Made by a program: the position numbers and the translations under genes
Origin: Endomychus coccineus
Lineage: Eukaryota; Arthropoda; Insecta; Coleoptera; Endomychidae
Direction: 5' to 3'
Assembly (NCBI GenBank): GCA_958510875.1
Contig: OY294067.1
Location: forward strand, 32,352,912 to 32,416,911
DNA: 64,000 nucleotides
Notes under the pieces: model-generated
Seen by the model: the letters and a program-made list of their open reading frames with translations, nothing else
The model's database searches: none
What the model was told of the DNA's origin: nothing
Part shown: positions 23,093 to 33,306 of the stretch, piece by piece
Layout of the letters: every line of letters begins with the position of its first letter
How positions within the stretch are numbered: position 1 is the stretch's first letter

Positions 23093-23125
23093 AGTGGAGA
23101 AGGGTGATTATTTCTTATCAATAGC

Positions 23126-23865
23126 CACATAGCATAGACAGTTAAATCGCAAACTTGTTAACTTCAAATAGGCAAGGCAATAATCGACTAGAACACTTAA
23201 CCAATGTAACTACGATATTAAACTATAGGCGGCGCTTCAAAGTTTTTCCCGCCATTTTATATGTATTTCAAGATGACGGAGAAAAGTGTTATTTCTACAA
23301 ACTCCCTTGTGCAATAATCCGTATAACATAAAATATGCTGTGTCTCAAAAACGAGAGGTGTACAAATTATTTGAGGGCACTTTATTACACATCTAGATAA
23401 TTTGCACTATTTACAATCATAGATTAACGTAGAATATGGAAAACATGTATATCCCATTATATCGTTATGATCTTCCTTCATACTTCTCTATACTGTTTAG
23501 ACTAACTTATCCTAACTGCTTTCGTTCTCTATATACAAAGGATCAAGGTGGCGCCTTATCCTCTTACGCAGGTTGACATTGACTTCTCACCTTGCTGACC
23601 TAATGTTCATGTTACATCAGCATAACATTTGTATTCACTAAATCGGTAGGGTACCTAGGACACGGTATCGATTTTAAGAAAGTAAAGCAATTTATTGAAT
23701 TGAGGAAATCTATGGAATCTAGTGGAATAATCTCTATTATTTCATTGCAAGCTGACCACAGTTGTCATAAATCTAATTTTCCTCAAGGAGCATGGAACTG
23801 GTTCTGAAACTGCATAATTTCATATTTCATGGATCCCAAAACTGATTATCTTTGATAGTAAACGG
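23126..23865. other. Unannotated intergenic sequence
   Basis: No supported gene or repeat. Confidence 0.35.
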
Positions 23866-23869
23866 GCAA

Positions 23870-24550
23870 AATTCCAGGCAGAGGTCTACGCAATATTGAC
23901 CTGCGAAGGAACTATCTAGTTAGGCGCACATAAATTTGCACAGACAGCCGGTAGGCTCTGGTAGCTCTCAACTCAGCCAGAGTCATATCATGGCGTGTCA
24001 AAGAATGCAGGGATACACTGGCTGAACTAGCCAGTAGAAATAAAGTTCAATTCATCTGGGTCCCTGGACACAGTGGAGTTGTAGGAAATGAAATGTCCGA
24101 CTCCCTGGCCAGCCGAGGGGTGGCAGGCCAAACTCTCCATCAAAGAGCCTGCGCCTAGGCTCTCAAAGAAGCTCCTTTCTCTGATGAAGGGACATCAGAG
24201 AGATGACTAGAATCTCAACTGGTCACTGTCGTCTCAACAAACACCTACACACTATGGGCATCACAGATGACCCAATATGTAGGAAATGTAGAGAGACGTA
24301 AGAAACTGCCTCTCACATCCTGTTGGAATGCCCAGCATTAGCATCCCTCAGGCACCAACACTTCGGAGAATCAAAACTGCTCCCAGAAGAAGTTATGGAA
24401 GCCAGCACTGGCAATATTCTGGGTTTCTAGCTGGCCACAAACCTGCTACAATAGAATAGGCTTCTGACAACGGCGCGCACAATGGGCCCAACTAAGTGAC
24501 TTAAGTGCATTTGGAGGCTGAGCCCCCTCCCTCAAGTGATGATGATGATG
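23870..24550 (+). pseudogene. Non-LTR retrotransposon 3' end (RNase H and C-terminal domain)
   Basis: Reading in shifting frames gives FQAEVYAILTC (RNase H N-terminal region with its acidic residue), RNKVQFIWVPGHSGVVGNEM then SDSLASRG (C-terminal RNase H motif with His and Asp), and after a gap TGHCRLNKHLHTMGITDDP and CRKCRETxETASHILLECPA, the cysteine-containing C-terminal domain of Jockey/I-like LINEs. The 3' UTR ends with a (GAT)n run at 24536-24553, typical of LINEs that end in short tandem tails. Several stops disable it. A related minus-strand fragment is at 40340-40715. Confidence 0.85.
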
Positions 24551-24748
24551 ATAAAACAGGCAAAATCAAACTTGATCTTGAAACGCTCAGTTGGATCGTA
24601 GTACTCGTGATTGAACCAAAGTAGTAGAAATAAAACCAAATTGACGACGAGAATGTATCAAATTAGTTAATTGATGATGATTAATTCAGGTATGAATTTT
24701 ATATGAATTCTCGAGAAATAGGTCACTCTAACACATATGCTTATTATT

Positions 24749-24793
24749 TTCTTTACGTACGTTTCTGTCTTACGACCATCATCAGAAGACGTA
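24749..24793 (-). ncRNA. Hammerhead ribozyme motif (family B)
   Basis: Minus strand: CGUCUU, CUGAUGA, GGUC-GUAA-GACA (GNRA-type loop, last pair lost), GAAA, CGUACG. Core intact; stem I partly lost on its 3' side. Confidence 0.7.
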
Positions 24794-24888
24794 GCAATGT
24801 CAACAAATAGCAATATTTCCAATAAGGTCTGACAATCTTTTCCTATTACCTATAAATTTTCAACATCAGGTTCAAAAATGAATACTTG

Positions 24889-24932
24889 AGCGTTCTGATG
24901 ATGGTCGTAAGACCGAAACGTACCTAAAGACG
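24889..24932 (+). ncRNA. Hammerhead ribozyme motif (family B)
   Basis: Plus strand: CUGAUGA, stem II GGUC-GUAA-GACC (four pairs, GNRA-type loop), GAAA, CGUACC, then AAAGACG. The core is intact; stem I is weakened because the upstream strand reads GCGUU rather than CGUCUU. Confidence 0.7.
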
Positions 24933-25659
24933 AAAATAATAAGCATATGTTTTAGTGCGACCTATTTCCCGAGAATTTATATATGTAATCAAATTAGCAT
25001 TCTTTGCTGAATTTTAGTTGTTAGCGGGATTAAACTATGTTGACGGAATCTTGTAGTCCTGCCTTATGTGATAGCCTGTGGTTGTCATGATGCGTGCAAC
25101 GTATGTTGGACCAACGAACATACTCGACTTGCTGAATAAACAATGACCACTCTAAGTTGTCCCAAAGGAATTATCTCAACGCAACCGCTACACAAACAAG
25201 AATATTATAAACCGTATCTAAATTTCAACTCATGTTTATTATTAGATATCCAGATGTTCTCGATATTAAAAAACTACCTATGAAATTAAATATCATTTAA
25301 TGGTTGGCAAATTGGGGACACCACGTCAATAACATTATATTTAACTTGTTCGACGAACACTGGTGACATTATTTAAGGTTTATTAGATCAGTTCTAAATG
25401 CAAACATGATGTTATTTATTATAGTTCATGCCGCATTTCTAAATTCTACTTCTGCAATGAAATAATGATGATTATTTTCATTAACCAGAAAATATTATAC
25501 CTATCTATGAGACGTCCAAAACTTCCAATTATTTCGAACCAATATTTTCTTTTTTAAATAACACAGAATACAAAAGAGTGGAAAGATACAGCATATTGCC
25601 AAATGCAGTGATTTTGCAATTGCTTTAAGATAAAAATTATCATCATTGAAGAAAACAAG

Positions 25660-25745
25660 ATCGTTTGCCTATACCTCCATACCTTCGAGAAAAATTCGAA
25701 TGCCTATCTCCTCTCCCAACAATCCCCCGAGAGTTTCGTTACTCC
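25660..25745 (+). repeat. Scrap of the Jockey/CR1-like LINE 3' end
   Basis: 'cgagaaaaattcgaatgcct' and 'atctcctctccca' match the end of the LINE relic near 8230-8265 ('agaaaaatacgaaggcct', 'atctcctctcctca'). Only about 80 bp. Confidence 0.55.
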
Positions 25746-26162
25746 TCTATCCGGGATGAGAATTTTGGGAGAAGTGAGACATATAGCTGGGATCATGCTA
25801 TCTTGCTTTATTTCTAGTATGACGCATTTAGAGATAGCCTCACTTGAAATCGATGAGTGTTCTCACCACTGGCTCAAACGACGTTCCTCTCTATAGTGTA
25901 GTCAAAATTGAAAAAAAAAATCTCAAGACAGATAAGCCCCAGAATATCGAGATGAGATTGCTCTCCAAACCTGGACCTGTCTCAGAGAAGATGATATTTT
26001 GAATTACAATGAATTTATTTCGAAATTCAAAAATATTAAAAAATATAGTTTTTTTCTTCGTTTTCTTTATAAAACTTCCGAGAACAGCATTTGTTTTTTT
26101 ATTCTTGATGAAAATATGAATTCATTACAGTTAATTAAATAAGCCAGCAAAAAATACTATGT

Positions 26163-26308
26163 TTATATCACTATTAATTGCAGTTTCCATTTCTCGAGTT
26201 TCAGCGTTATCTTCATACGGTATTGAAACGGTATTGAATATACCGTCTAAAGATGGCGTCATAACGCTGAACTGCAGTAACGAAGGTTACAAATGAAAGT
26301 GATATCAA
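26163..26308. repeat. Hairpin repeat, about 146 bp
   Basis: Nested perfect stems: CAGCGTTAT (26202-26210) with ATAACGCTG (26261-26269), and ACGGTAT (26217-26223) with ATACCGT (26240-26246). Weaker outer pairing includes 'tatatcac' with 'gtgatatc'. It is probably a small MITE; a microRNA-like precursor is possible but unsupported. Confidence 0.5.
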
Positions 26309-27544
26309 GATACTAGTGTTCAATTTTACAATATGGATGAACTTTCATATCACATAGTAAAGAGAAGCGAATATTTTAGAAAAATGTCTCGACTGTTTAA
26401 CAGATGACAATAATACTGACTATAGACTAGAATCGAACGTCAACATTTCAACAAAAAAGCTATCAAATCTTGGATTGTCCAAACGTCATCTTTACTTTAA
26501 CGACTCATGCTGAGGACAGCTTGTTTTTTTTCCAATTTTCTTATAGTTAATTGTATTAGAGAGAGTGGAAGTTAAACTTAATATATTTAGTTGGAACGAA
26601 TAACAACGCGCTTCGAGCAGTGAGTTTAGGCCCGAGTTGTCCACGTGACAAATTCTATATCATGGTCCAACCGCTCTAGTAGGCTATGGGATTACATCAG
26701 GTGCTTCAATTGCCTAATTGATAGATATCTCATGTCAAAGAGTGGGTACTCAAAGAGTTGCATTCGGAATCAAATATTCCATGTGGCTTCCTTTACCTGC
26801 GAATCAACGAACCACTATTAGAAGAACTGTTACATTTAGAGTGAATTTCAAGACTATCTATTGATGTCACTAATATTTGAAAATAGAGATATCTTTATAA
26901 CAGAATAAATGTTTGGTGTTTGAATAATAATTTAATGAAGGATTCGGAGCAGAATTACTTTTGTTCTCGATCTTCTCATAATTAGTTACAATGAAGCTGG
27001 AAGCTGGTATTTGCTTTCCTAAAACAGAAAACACTCCCTCTTAGAGAACCCGTTCGGCTCCTGTAGCAATCACCGGTTGTTCTTGCCGAATTGTAAGAAA
27101 CAATATCATAAATCATCAGTTCAATAAGAGAGAAAATTATTGAATAGAACTTGATTTTATGTTTGAAACTTATTTCCATAAGAATTTAATTAACTCTGTT
27201 ACTTCACCTGGTGATTATTAGTACAGGCAAATTAGACTTTGTTTTTTTAATTGATTAGGCAGTAATAATCCTCCTTCACTTAATTTTTTCTAATTTTACG
27301 CTTATTTGAATCTTTGAACAATTTCATTTTCAGGTATAGTGGGTCATGTAAAATGTACTTTCTCAAAACTTCACATTAATTGAATACTCTTGAAAATTAT
27401 CCCGTTAATCCCGGCAGTTGTGAAATATAATAATAAAACAATGGATTTGCAACAAAATGTTTAAACTAAATTATTGGTAATTTGGTTTGGAAATGTTAAA
27501 AAAATTACAGCACACTGTTTGAATAATCAATCAAATTGATAATC

Positions 27545-28200
27545 AATTGATTGTAAAATAACCGCAAATTAAATGTTGCTCCAATGTATAGCACTTATAT
27601 TGGCTCTCTGAGGTCGATGATATTCCGATCATTGGATCGGGGCCAGTAATTCCAAGGTGTGTGCCGGTGCCGGTACCCACACTACAGCTCGACCATTCTA
27701 GCTTGGCCTCTGAGATGCGCGGAAGAAAGAGTGAAAGAGCCACTGTGTAACAGAGACAGATAATGGCAAGTTCCTCGAACGTATAGTACTTTGCCGAAGT
27801 AAACACTACGAATACACCATTTGAACTGAGCTCTCCAGCCGTAGGCTACTGCGCCAAAACTCACAAGTCGAGCTGTAGCTGAGGTTTGTTCACTCTGGCT
27901 AATTCAACCATCAGGGCATCCGTACACTCCAAAACAAGTATATACGTCTTCCCTGGGAGCAAAGCGCGTTCATAGCCTCTCGGATGTCGTTGCAGATATA
28001 AATCCGCTTGGAGAATAAAAGTTCAACCTTACGTATGTACAAGTTAAACTCAATTTCCGCCAGACTCGTCAGCGTTGGACCCGTATGTGTGAACCACACA
28101 AGTCAATCTGACGGAAGTGGTGGGTGCGGATTCTTTCTTCTCACAGTCAGTCCTCTGGGTTCTGAGCACTCGTGGTTTGGAATCAGATAGCAAGGACTCA
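27545..28200. other. GC-richer non-coding segment of unknown nature
   Basis: Base composition rises relative to the neighbours. It contains short runs such as 'gtgccggtgccggtaccc'. Overlapping frames on both strands (27543-28190) have no recognisable domain. It could be an old transposon or a conserved non-coding sequence. Confidence 0.3.
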
Positions 28201-28214
28201 CGCTTTCTGGTTCA

Positions 28215-28985
28215 GTGTACAATCAGTCGAACTCCAGGTTTCTTTTATTTTGGCTATACGAGAAGGATACCTTTGACGCTCGAGGAACATTGTGTGAGAG
28301 GAGATAGGCATTGAAGGTTTGGAGGTTATAGGTATAGGGAAAGACTTCACTAGTTGAAGAGTTGCACAACTTTGCTGTTCGACGGAAAAATGAAGTCTGG
28401 TAGGAAGAAGTTCGGCAGGTTTCGAGCTTGACAATGATGGGGTTACTAGTTTGAGCTCGTCTAGTCGGCCTATCTGAAGTCTCTCGTGGTGGAACAACAG
28501 ATGAGATTCCTGATGAACACCGACCATGGAAATATCTATAGAAAAGGGAGAGTTCTATAGAGGTCAATAAACTTGTTAGTATGACATCACCAATCCAACG
28601 AGTAACTCTCTTCTGGATATAAACCAAGAGCTTCGGCGTATATTTGGGAACCGAACTCAAAACATGTGACCAGTACTCCAGGACAGGTCGAATCTGTGCT
28701 TTGTAGATTATGAGGAGCTGCTGGGATGTGAAGTTGAAGTAGCTTTTGGCACGGAATAGAAAGCCAAGTGGTTTCCACAATGGACCTCACATGATCGTCC
28801 CAAGAGAGAGTGCTGTTGGAGGGGAATAGTTGCACCTGACATCATCATATTAGGGATTGTGAGATCCGCCTTCCTGGAGAGGACGAGAGCTTGAGTTTTG
28901 GTTGCAGTAAAATCTACCAGATTATCAGATTCACATTTCGAAATCTTTGCCAGATCTCCATCAATTGCCACGACTTGGGTGGAAA
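28215..28985 (-). pseudogene. Non-LTR retrotransposon polymerase C-terminal region (Jockey/CR1-like)
   Basis: The most readable copy of this LINE family. The 5' piece (28971 down to about 28780) reads DGDLAKISK, FTATKTQALVLSRKADLT and PNMMMSG. A frameshift near 28775 moves to the frame 28780-28223: LGFLFRAKSYFNFTSQQLLI, RPVLEYWSHV, SLFYRYFHGRCSS, LETCRTSSYQTSFFRRTAKL and NLQTFNAYLLSH, the standard region downstream of the reverse transcriptase palm in these LINEs. The copy starts abruptly near 28985, a 5' truncation. At 185 codons the 28223-28780 frame is the longest open frame in the window, which suggests a relatively recent insertion. Confidence 0.9.
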
Positions 28986-29009
28986 AGTTGCATTATGGAC
29001 CCAAAAATC

Positions 29010-29870
29010 CATGTATTTTTTGACGTGACAACGCCTTATAATTCGATGGAGCCGGCTGCACACACGAGAAAACATGACTCATTTGCCGTTACCTCGCTCT
29101 GACCGGCTGTGCGTTACCTCGGTGTGAGGCGTTCCATTTAAGGCTTGAAGTGCAAGCGAGCTCTCCTACTTGAGTGACCGATGCGATGGGCGTGGACAGC
29201 TGCTATACAATGATACATTTACATGTTTTCGTAAGTGCAGTGAAAAGTGAATGTGGTGTCAATTGTTTATAGCAACGATAATTGCGGCGATAAACGTAAT
29301 GATTCTTTCGGTATTAAATATATGTTCAATGATATATTGTCGAATATTCGTGCTTTCATCATTAAAATAAATAGCATCGGTCCGCTAGTGCAGCGATTGT
29401 AGGTTATGCTATAATTGACAAAACTATAACAATAAGTTAACAGAACTGTTTCACGATGAGTAAAAAATCAATTGCTTTACTATTCGATCGAAATAATTAT
29501 CGAGCGTAGCTATGATTTCAAAAAATTAAAACATAAATGTTAAATCTTCCACATATCATAACAACGTGTCTGAAATGACAGGTAGGACCAGCCAGCCGTC
29601 AAAAGGAACAATTTTCTCCTATATCAAACACATTGAGGCGGGCTTTTTAAAAGCTAAATTGACATAATTGTATTTATGCGTACAAATAAATGTAACTTGA
29701 TCAATTCAATTGTGATTTCCATTTACCTCCTTCTCTATATCCATAAAAAATATCTATCAAACAAATAAAATTAAAATTTTCTTTTGAAAAATGAAACCAT
29801 TCCATCAGTATTTTCTTATGACGTTGTCACGTTCAACTATCGTCAGTAAACCGACTTTACAGACAACCGA
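29010..29870. mobile_element. Possible DNA element with short inverted ends
   Basis: 'gacgtgacaacgccttataa' near 29019-29040 is inverted at 29817-29835 ('ttatgacgttgtcacgttc'). The 800-bp interior is non-coding, with a GC-rich left part holding a repeated 'cgttacctcg' (29088 and 29112). No target duplication could be recognised, so the boundary is tentative. Confidence 0.35.
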
Positions 29871-29879
29871 TTTTTTTTT

Positions 29880-30775
29880 CTATTTCTCAACTTCCTCATA
29901 TCCTTGTACAGTTTCCCTGAATTATTGAGTGAGGCGTCCTGATTTGCAACACCTACTATCCTGGACCCTTCAGGATCTCACACCAAATTCCATAAAAATC
30001 CCTCAATCACGTAGGTCTATGACATTGGATGATATCATGAATTCCAAAGCTCTGTGAACTAAATGACTATGCATATAGGAGTAAGGTAAGTAAACGTACT
30101 AGTCAAGAATTGGACTAACATATAAAAATTACGTAAAAACTTCAAATGCACTGTATAAATCATACGAACGTATAATCCGCTTATAACGCTTAAAGGAACA
30201 ATTAATGTGTGAAAAGTTAGGTCAATATAAAATAGGAATAAATAACAGTGTTGTGCAGCTAAACAGTTTCAGTGATTTATAACAATGAAGGTCGCTTAAA
30301 TAACGCGCTGTATAAATCAGCGGAGAGTGTAATGTGATTATTTGTGTTTAATGTGATTTGTCGATCTGACGGCCGTGCACCTCGATGCCGATGACAGGCA
30401 CGAGCGTCGCGGCGACCTGTCAAATCAGGCGGAACTGCCGAATGACAAATGCACTCGGCTCGGTCGCTCATTCGAGTGCAGATTGTATAAAATGTAATTG
30501 AATCGGGTGTATTCTATGATTATACTCATCGCTGAAAGTGATGCATTAGATTCATGCGTCGTCTATTTAGTTATTTGGGGTTAATATCCTTGAATATCGG
30601 GGGAAGGGATGCTGTACGACGATGCATTTCTGTTATTTATATAAGATTTATGTAGAATTGTATTTTGTAAAGCGATGTGTATATAGAACACGGACAATGC
30701 ACAATTCGGTTATGGCTTTAGAGTGATAGATTAATGTATCATATTTAAAATTGCATTTACTTTAAAACCAAATGT
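29880..30775. other. Unannotated intergenic sequence with a GC-rich patch
   Basis: The 30360-30480 part is distinctly GC-rich but has no convincing coding frame. Nothing else is supported. Confidence 0.35.
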
Positions 30776-30779
30776 ATAT

Positions 30780-32090
30780 ATACATAAAAACCTGGACGGG
30801 GCTGCTGCGTGCTCCGACGACATAGCAGCAATCGCGCCAGTTAACTTAATCCGTTAACTGGAATTACTCCTGCCTACCGGTCGGTAAATAGCTTCAGGTT
30901 CCCAAATCGTGTGCCCCAAGTAGTCTCATTGAACCCAGAATGATCATCTGCATCCGGTCTATCAAGATCTGCGCCGAGTTCTTAAAGGCCGGAATGATCT
31001 TCAAGTTCGAATGCAGCGAAGACCGAATTCCTTCCAAAACACCTTTAATCAGAACCGCAAATACGACCTTGTGGCCTGGGTATAGCCTGCGGAGCTCGAA
31101 CATGAGATCTTAATACTTGGTCCATTTTCCCTTCCTCTTCGGAGATTATGTTCTTCTCTACCGGAGCAAAGAATTCGATGACATACATAGTCTTGGTTTG
31201 TTTATCGAGGAGAATAACATCAGGCCTATTTGCTTGTATGGACCTGACAGTCGGAAACGGGTAAATCCAGTAGATCTAGCAATTTTCGTTTCCGACAACG
31301 ACCTCAATATATCCTGGCATTTAAGGTAACAGGCTCTTGGTCTATTTCATACGAATGCCTCAGATGGCAATACAGAACCAGTAGGGTCGCATTATATGGC
31401 GATGGGTGTACGTCGAGGCCGTTTTTGACGGACATACCGACAGCCGTTGGAAAAGCGTCTCAGGCGCCTTTTGACAGACCCTGCAGCTGACCATGGGAAC
31501 CTGCACAACCATCACGTTGAGGCGATATACTATGGTGTTGATTACGCCATTTTGGCAAGTTGCGTTGAATCAACTCCTCGGTCTCGGATGTAAGCCCGGT
31601 TGAACTTATAAGCCAAAGCTCAGCCTGGTTGACAAGCCGAGCGTTACGATATTTCTGTAGAAAACACAATTTATCGGCTTGTCAACATGCCACCAGAGCA
31701 TAAGATCTTGCTCCGCGGCATTTATCTGGGCTTTCAGGCGAGAAGGTTGCAACTCAAGGACGCCCTCTAATTGTTCTCGATTGATAAAAAATCCGAAAGT
31801 GAGTTCTTCCGCAGCTATTTGTGCTGTCTCAACGATAAATGCTCCCATTCCGGCCAATTCATGACTTTTGACAAGGCACAGGAGGGGGTCCGAACTCTTA
31901 AGGACTTCACACGCTATACTCAGAACTACACTTCGATGCAAACCCTCCAGGCTGAGGAGTTCCCTACTTTCCGTGAAATGGACGACCTAGAATGCAAACT
32001 GATGGATACGCATCATTTCATTTTCCGAGTGTCTTGGTCGAGTCTAGGCAGCTCATCAACCGTACACTTCACCACTCAAAAAGAGTAGAG
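30780..32090 (-). pseudogene. R2-like retrotransposon 3' part (restriction-like endonuclease type)
   Basis: Read on the minus strand from 32090. VDELPRLDQDTRK is the thumb-region motif of LINEs with a C-terminal restriction-like nuclease. Then come a frame at 31941-31606 (including SHELAGMGAFIVETAQIAAE) and a cysteine motif CRVCQKAPETLFQRLSVCP near 31480. Next is RPDVILLDKQ then MYVIEF near 31250-31170, the PD...(D/E)-type nuclease core, and finally FELRRLYPGHKVVF and RMQMIILGSMRLLGAHDLGT, ending at 30894. Frames shift at least four times. The 3' end lies near 30785, followed by TA-rich sequence. A shorter relative is at 51541-51960. Upstream reverse transcriptase is missing. Confidence 0.8.
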
Positions 32091-32115
32091 CAGGAGTGGA
32101 ACGGCAAGCATATAT

Positions 32116-32470
32116 TTGTTGCAGAGACATTGGCTCGCAAGTTCAGACGACCAAATTTTCACGGGCTCAATCGAGATTCATACCAAAATATTTATTGGAG
32201 GGCATCTAATGCCAACGGGTCGGATAATACTTCAATATATCTACAATAAACCGTTTCAAACTATTGTTCCTGAACTAGACTTGCATAATGTCACCATTTT
32301 TGACGGCGAAGCAAACCATCTTTGCAGTAACATCTCCCAATTTTTGGGAACATATTGGGGAAGACATTTTACTTCGCTAATACCATCATCTCCCACCAAT
32401 TCATCGGCACATAAAAATTGTTCTGTGGTATCTATAAAAATGCCACATCTTTATACGGTAACATTTCTTA
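32116..32470 (+). CDS. Unrecognised coding-like frame (possible exon)
   Basis: The frame is open for about 118 codons and has balanced composition (including IHTKIFIGGHLMPTGR and LDLHNVTIFDGEANHLCSN). A splice-acceptor-like 'tttgttgcag' sits at 32115-32124, just before the more convincing part of the frame. The 3' end is disturbed by the family B element, whose target duplication (32463-32471) falls at the last codons; without it the frame would stop within three codons. The R2-like relic abuts its 5' side. I do not recognise the family. It could be an exon of a host gene that was hit by transposons, or a transposon gene. Confidence 0.35.
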
Positions 32471-32530
32471 ATACTTAGGTATATATACAATTCTCGGGAA
32501 ATAGGTCACACTAACACATATGCTTATTAT

Positions 32531-32580
32531 TTTCGTAGATACGTACGTTTCGGTCTCACGATCATCATCAGAAGACGTAT
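32531..32580 (-). ncRNA. Hammerhead ribozyme motif (family B)
   Basis: Minus strand: CGUCUU, CUGAUGA, AUC-GUGA-GAC (GNRA-type loop), GAAA, CGUACGUA. Core intact. The 3' strand of stem I (CUACG) is altered. Confidence 0.72.
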
Positions 32581-33171
32581 AACTGTATAAACGTAATTTC
32601 TTAAAACTAATTGTATCACCACTTATTTCAATTAAAAATGCCCACGCTGCTGAAACGAACAGAAACACGGACAATCGAAATCATAACACAAAACGTGACT
32701 ATAACTATATCTATAAATCATAGAAAAGATATTCAATCATTAAGTCAGATTTATACTAATTTAATTGATCAAAACCCTTGCAAATTCCCACATGCATCTT
32801 TGTAATGTTGAAAGTATATTTTAGGTAGAATGCTCAAAAGCAATATTTCTAAGAAGGTCTGACAACCTGTTTCTATTACCTCATAAATCTTCAACATCTG
32901 GTTCGAAAGTGAATCTTCGAACGTTATATTTTTAGTTCAGTTCTTTAGTCGTATTACATACTATGATTCGATATGTTTATAGAGCTTACAAGAATATTGC
33001 TTAGCAGCGGATTCTTAATTTATATACTTGAAACATTAATTGTGTTATTATTTCGATTGTTCGTGTTTCGGTTTGTTTCGGCGACGTGAGCGTTTTAAAT
33101 TGAAATTAGTGCTATAAGGACGCCTTGTGGTGATACAATTAGTTTCAAGAAATCACGTTTATACGATGATA

Positions 33172-33216
33172 CGTCTTCTGATGATGGTCATGACAACGAA
33201 ACGTACGTTAAGACGG
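33172..33216 (+). ncRNA. Hammerhead ribozyme motif (family B), best stems I and III
   Basis: Plus strand: CGUCUU (33172-33177), CUGAUGA (33178-33184), a damaged stem II, GAAA, CGUACG, UU, AAGACG. Stem I pairs perfectly over six bases (CGUCUU with AAGACG). Stem III, CGUACG, is self-complementary, as in hammerheads that work as dimers. The stem II mutations (CAUGACAAC) would reduce activity. Confidence 0.75.
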
Positions 33217-33306
33217 AAATAATAAGCATATGTGTTAGTGTGACCTATTTCCGATAATTTTATATATAATTCATACCTGGGCCAAGAATCATTATTAATT
33301 TCTTAA

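Larger units (their letters stand above)
22795..23125. mobile_element. Hammerhead-bearing inverted-end element, family A copy 2
   Basis: The two ends are inverted: 'ataagaaataattgcactta' and the hammerhead core on the minus strand at 22861-22938, then the complementary 'ctgatgatggctacttgg' and 'gattatttcttatc' at 23055-23117 on the plus strand. The spacer of about 110 bp is itself partly palindromic ('aatagtattt', 'gcacattttgattta'). No coding capacity. The arrangement matches that of family B. Confidence 0.78.
24667..24987. mobile_element. Hammerhead-bearing inverted-end element, family B copy 2
   Basis: It is a compact 321-bp copy. Inverted ends carry 'ttctcgagaaataggtcact' (left) and 'cctatttcccgagaattta' (right), then 'acatatgcttattattttc' and its complement, then hammerhead motifs pointing at each other's outer flank (minus at left, plus at right). 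The duplication 'atcaaattag' flanks it at 24657-24666 and 24988-24997. The internal spacer is only about 95 bp. It is the clearest example of the basic architecture of this family. Confidence 0.88.
24998..27540. other. Mostly unannotated intergenic sequence
   Basis: No supported gene. It contains two small items listed separately: a LINE 3' scrap (25660-25745) and a hairpin repeat (26163-26308). The antisense frame at 26982-27179 has no motif. Confidence 0.35.
32472..33297. mobile_element. Hammerhead-bearing inverted-end element, family B copy 3
   Basis: It is an 826-bp copy. The left end carries 'aattctcgggaaataggtca' and 'acacatatgcttattatttt'; the right end carries their complements plus the outermost piece 'ttcatacctgggccaagaat', which is also present, inverted, at the left end of copy 1. 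Both ends hold hammerhead motifs in opposite orientation. A 9-bp duplication, 'atttcttaa', is seen at 32463-32471 and 33298-33306. The interior is larger than in copy 2 and is non-coding, including sequence inverted around 'gtttcgg(c)gac' and 'ctgaaacgaac'. Confidence 0.82.
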
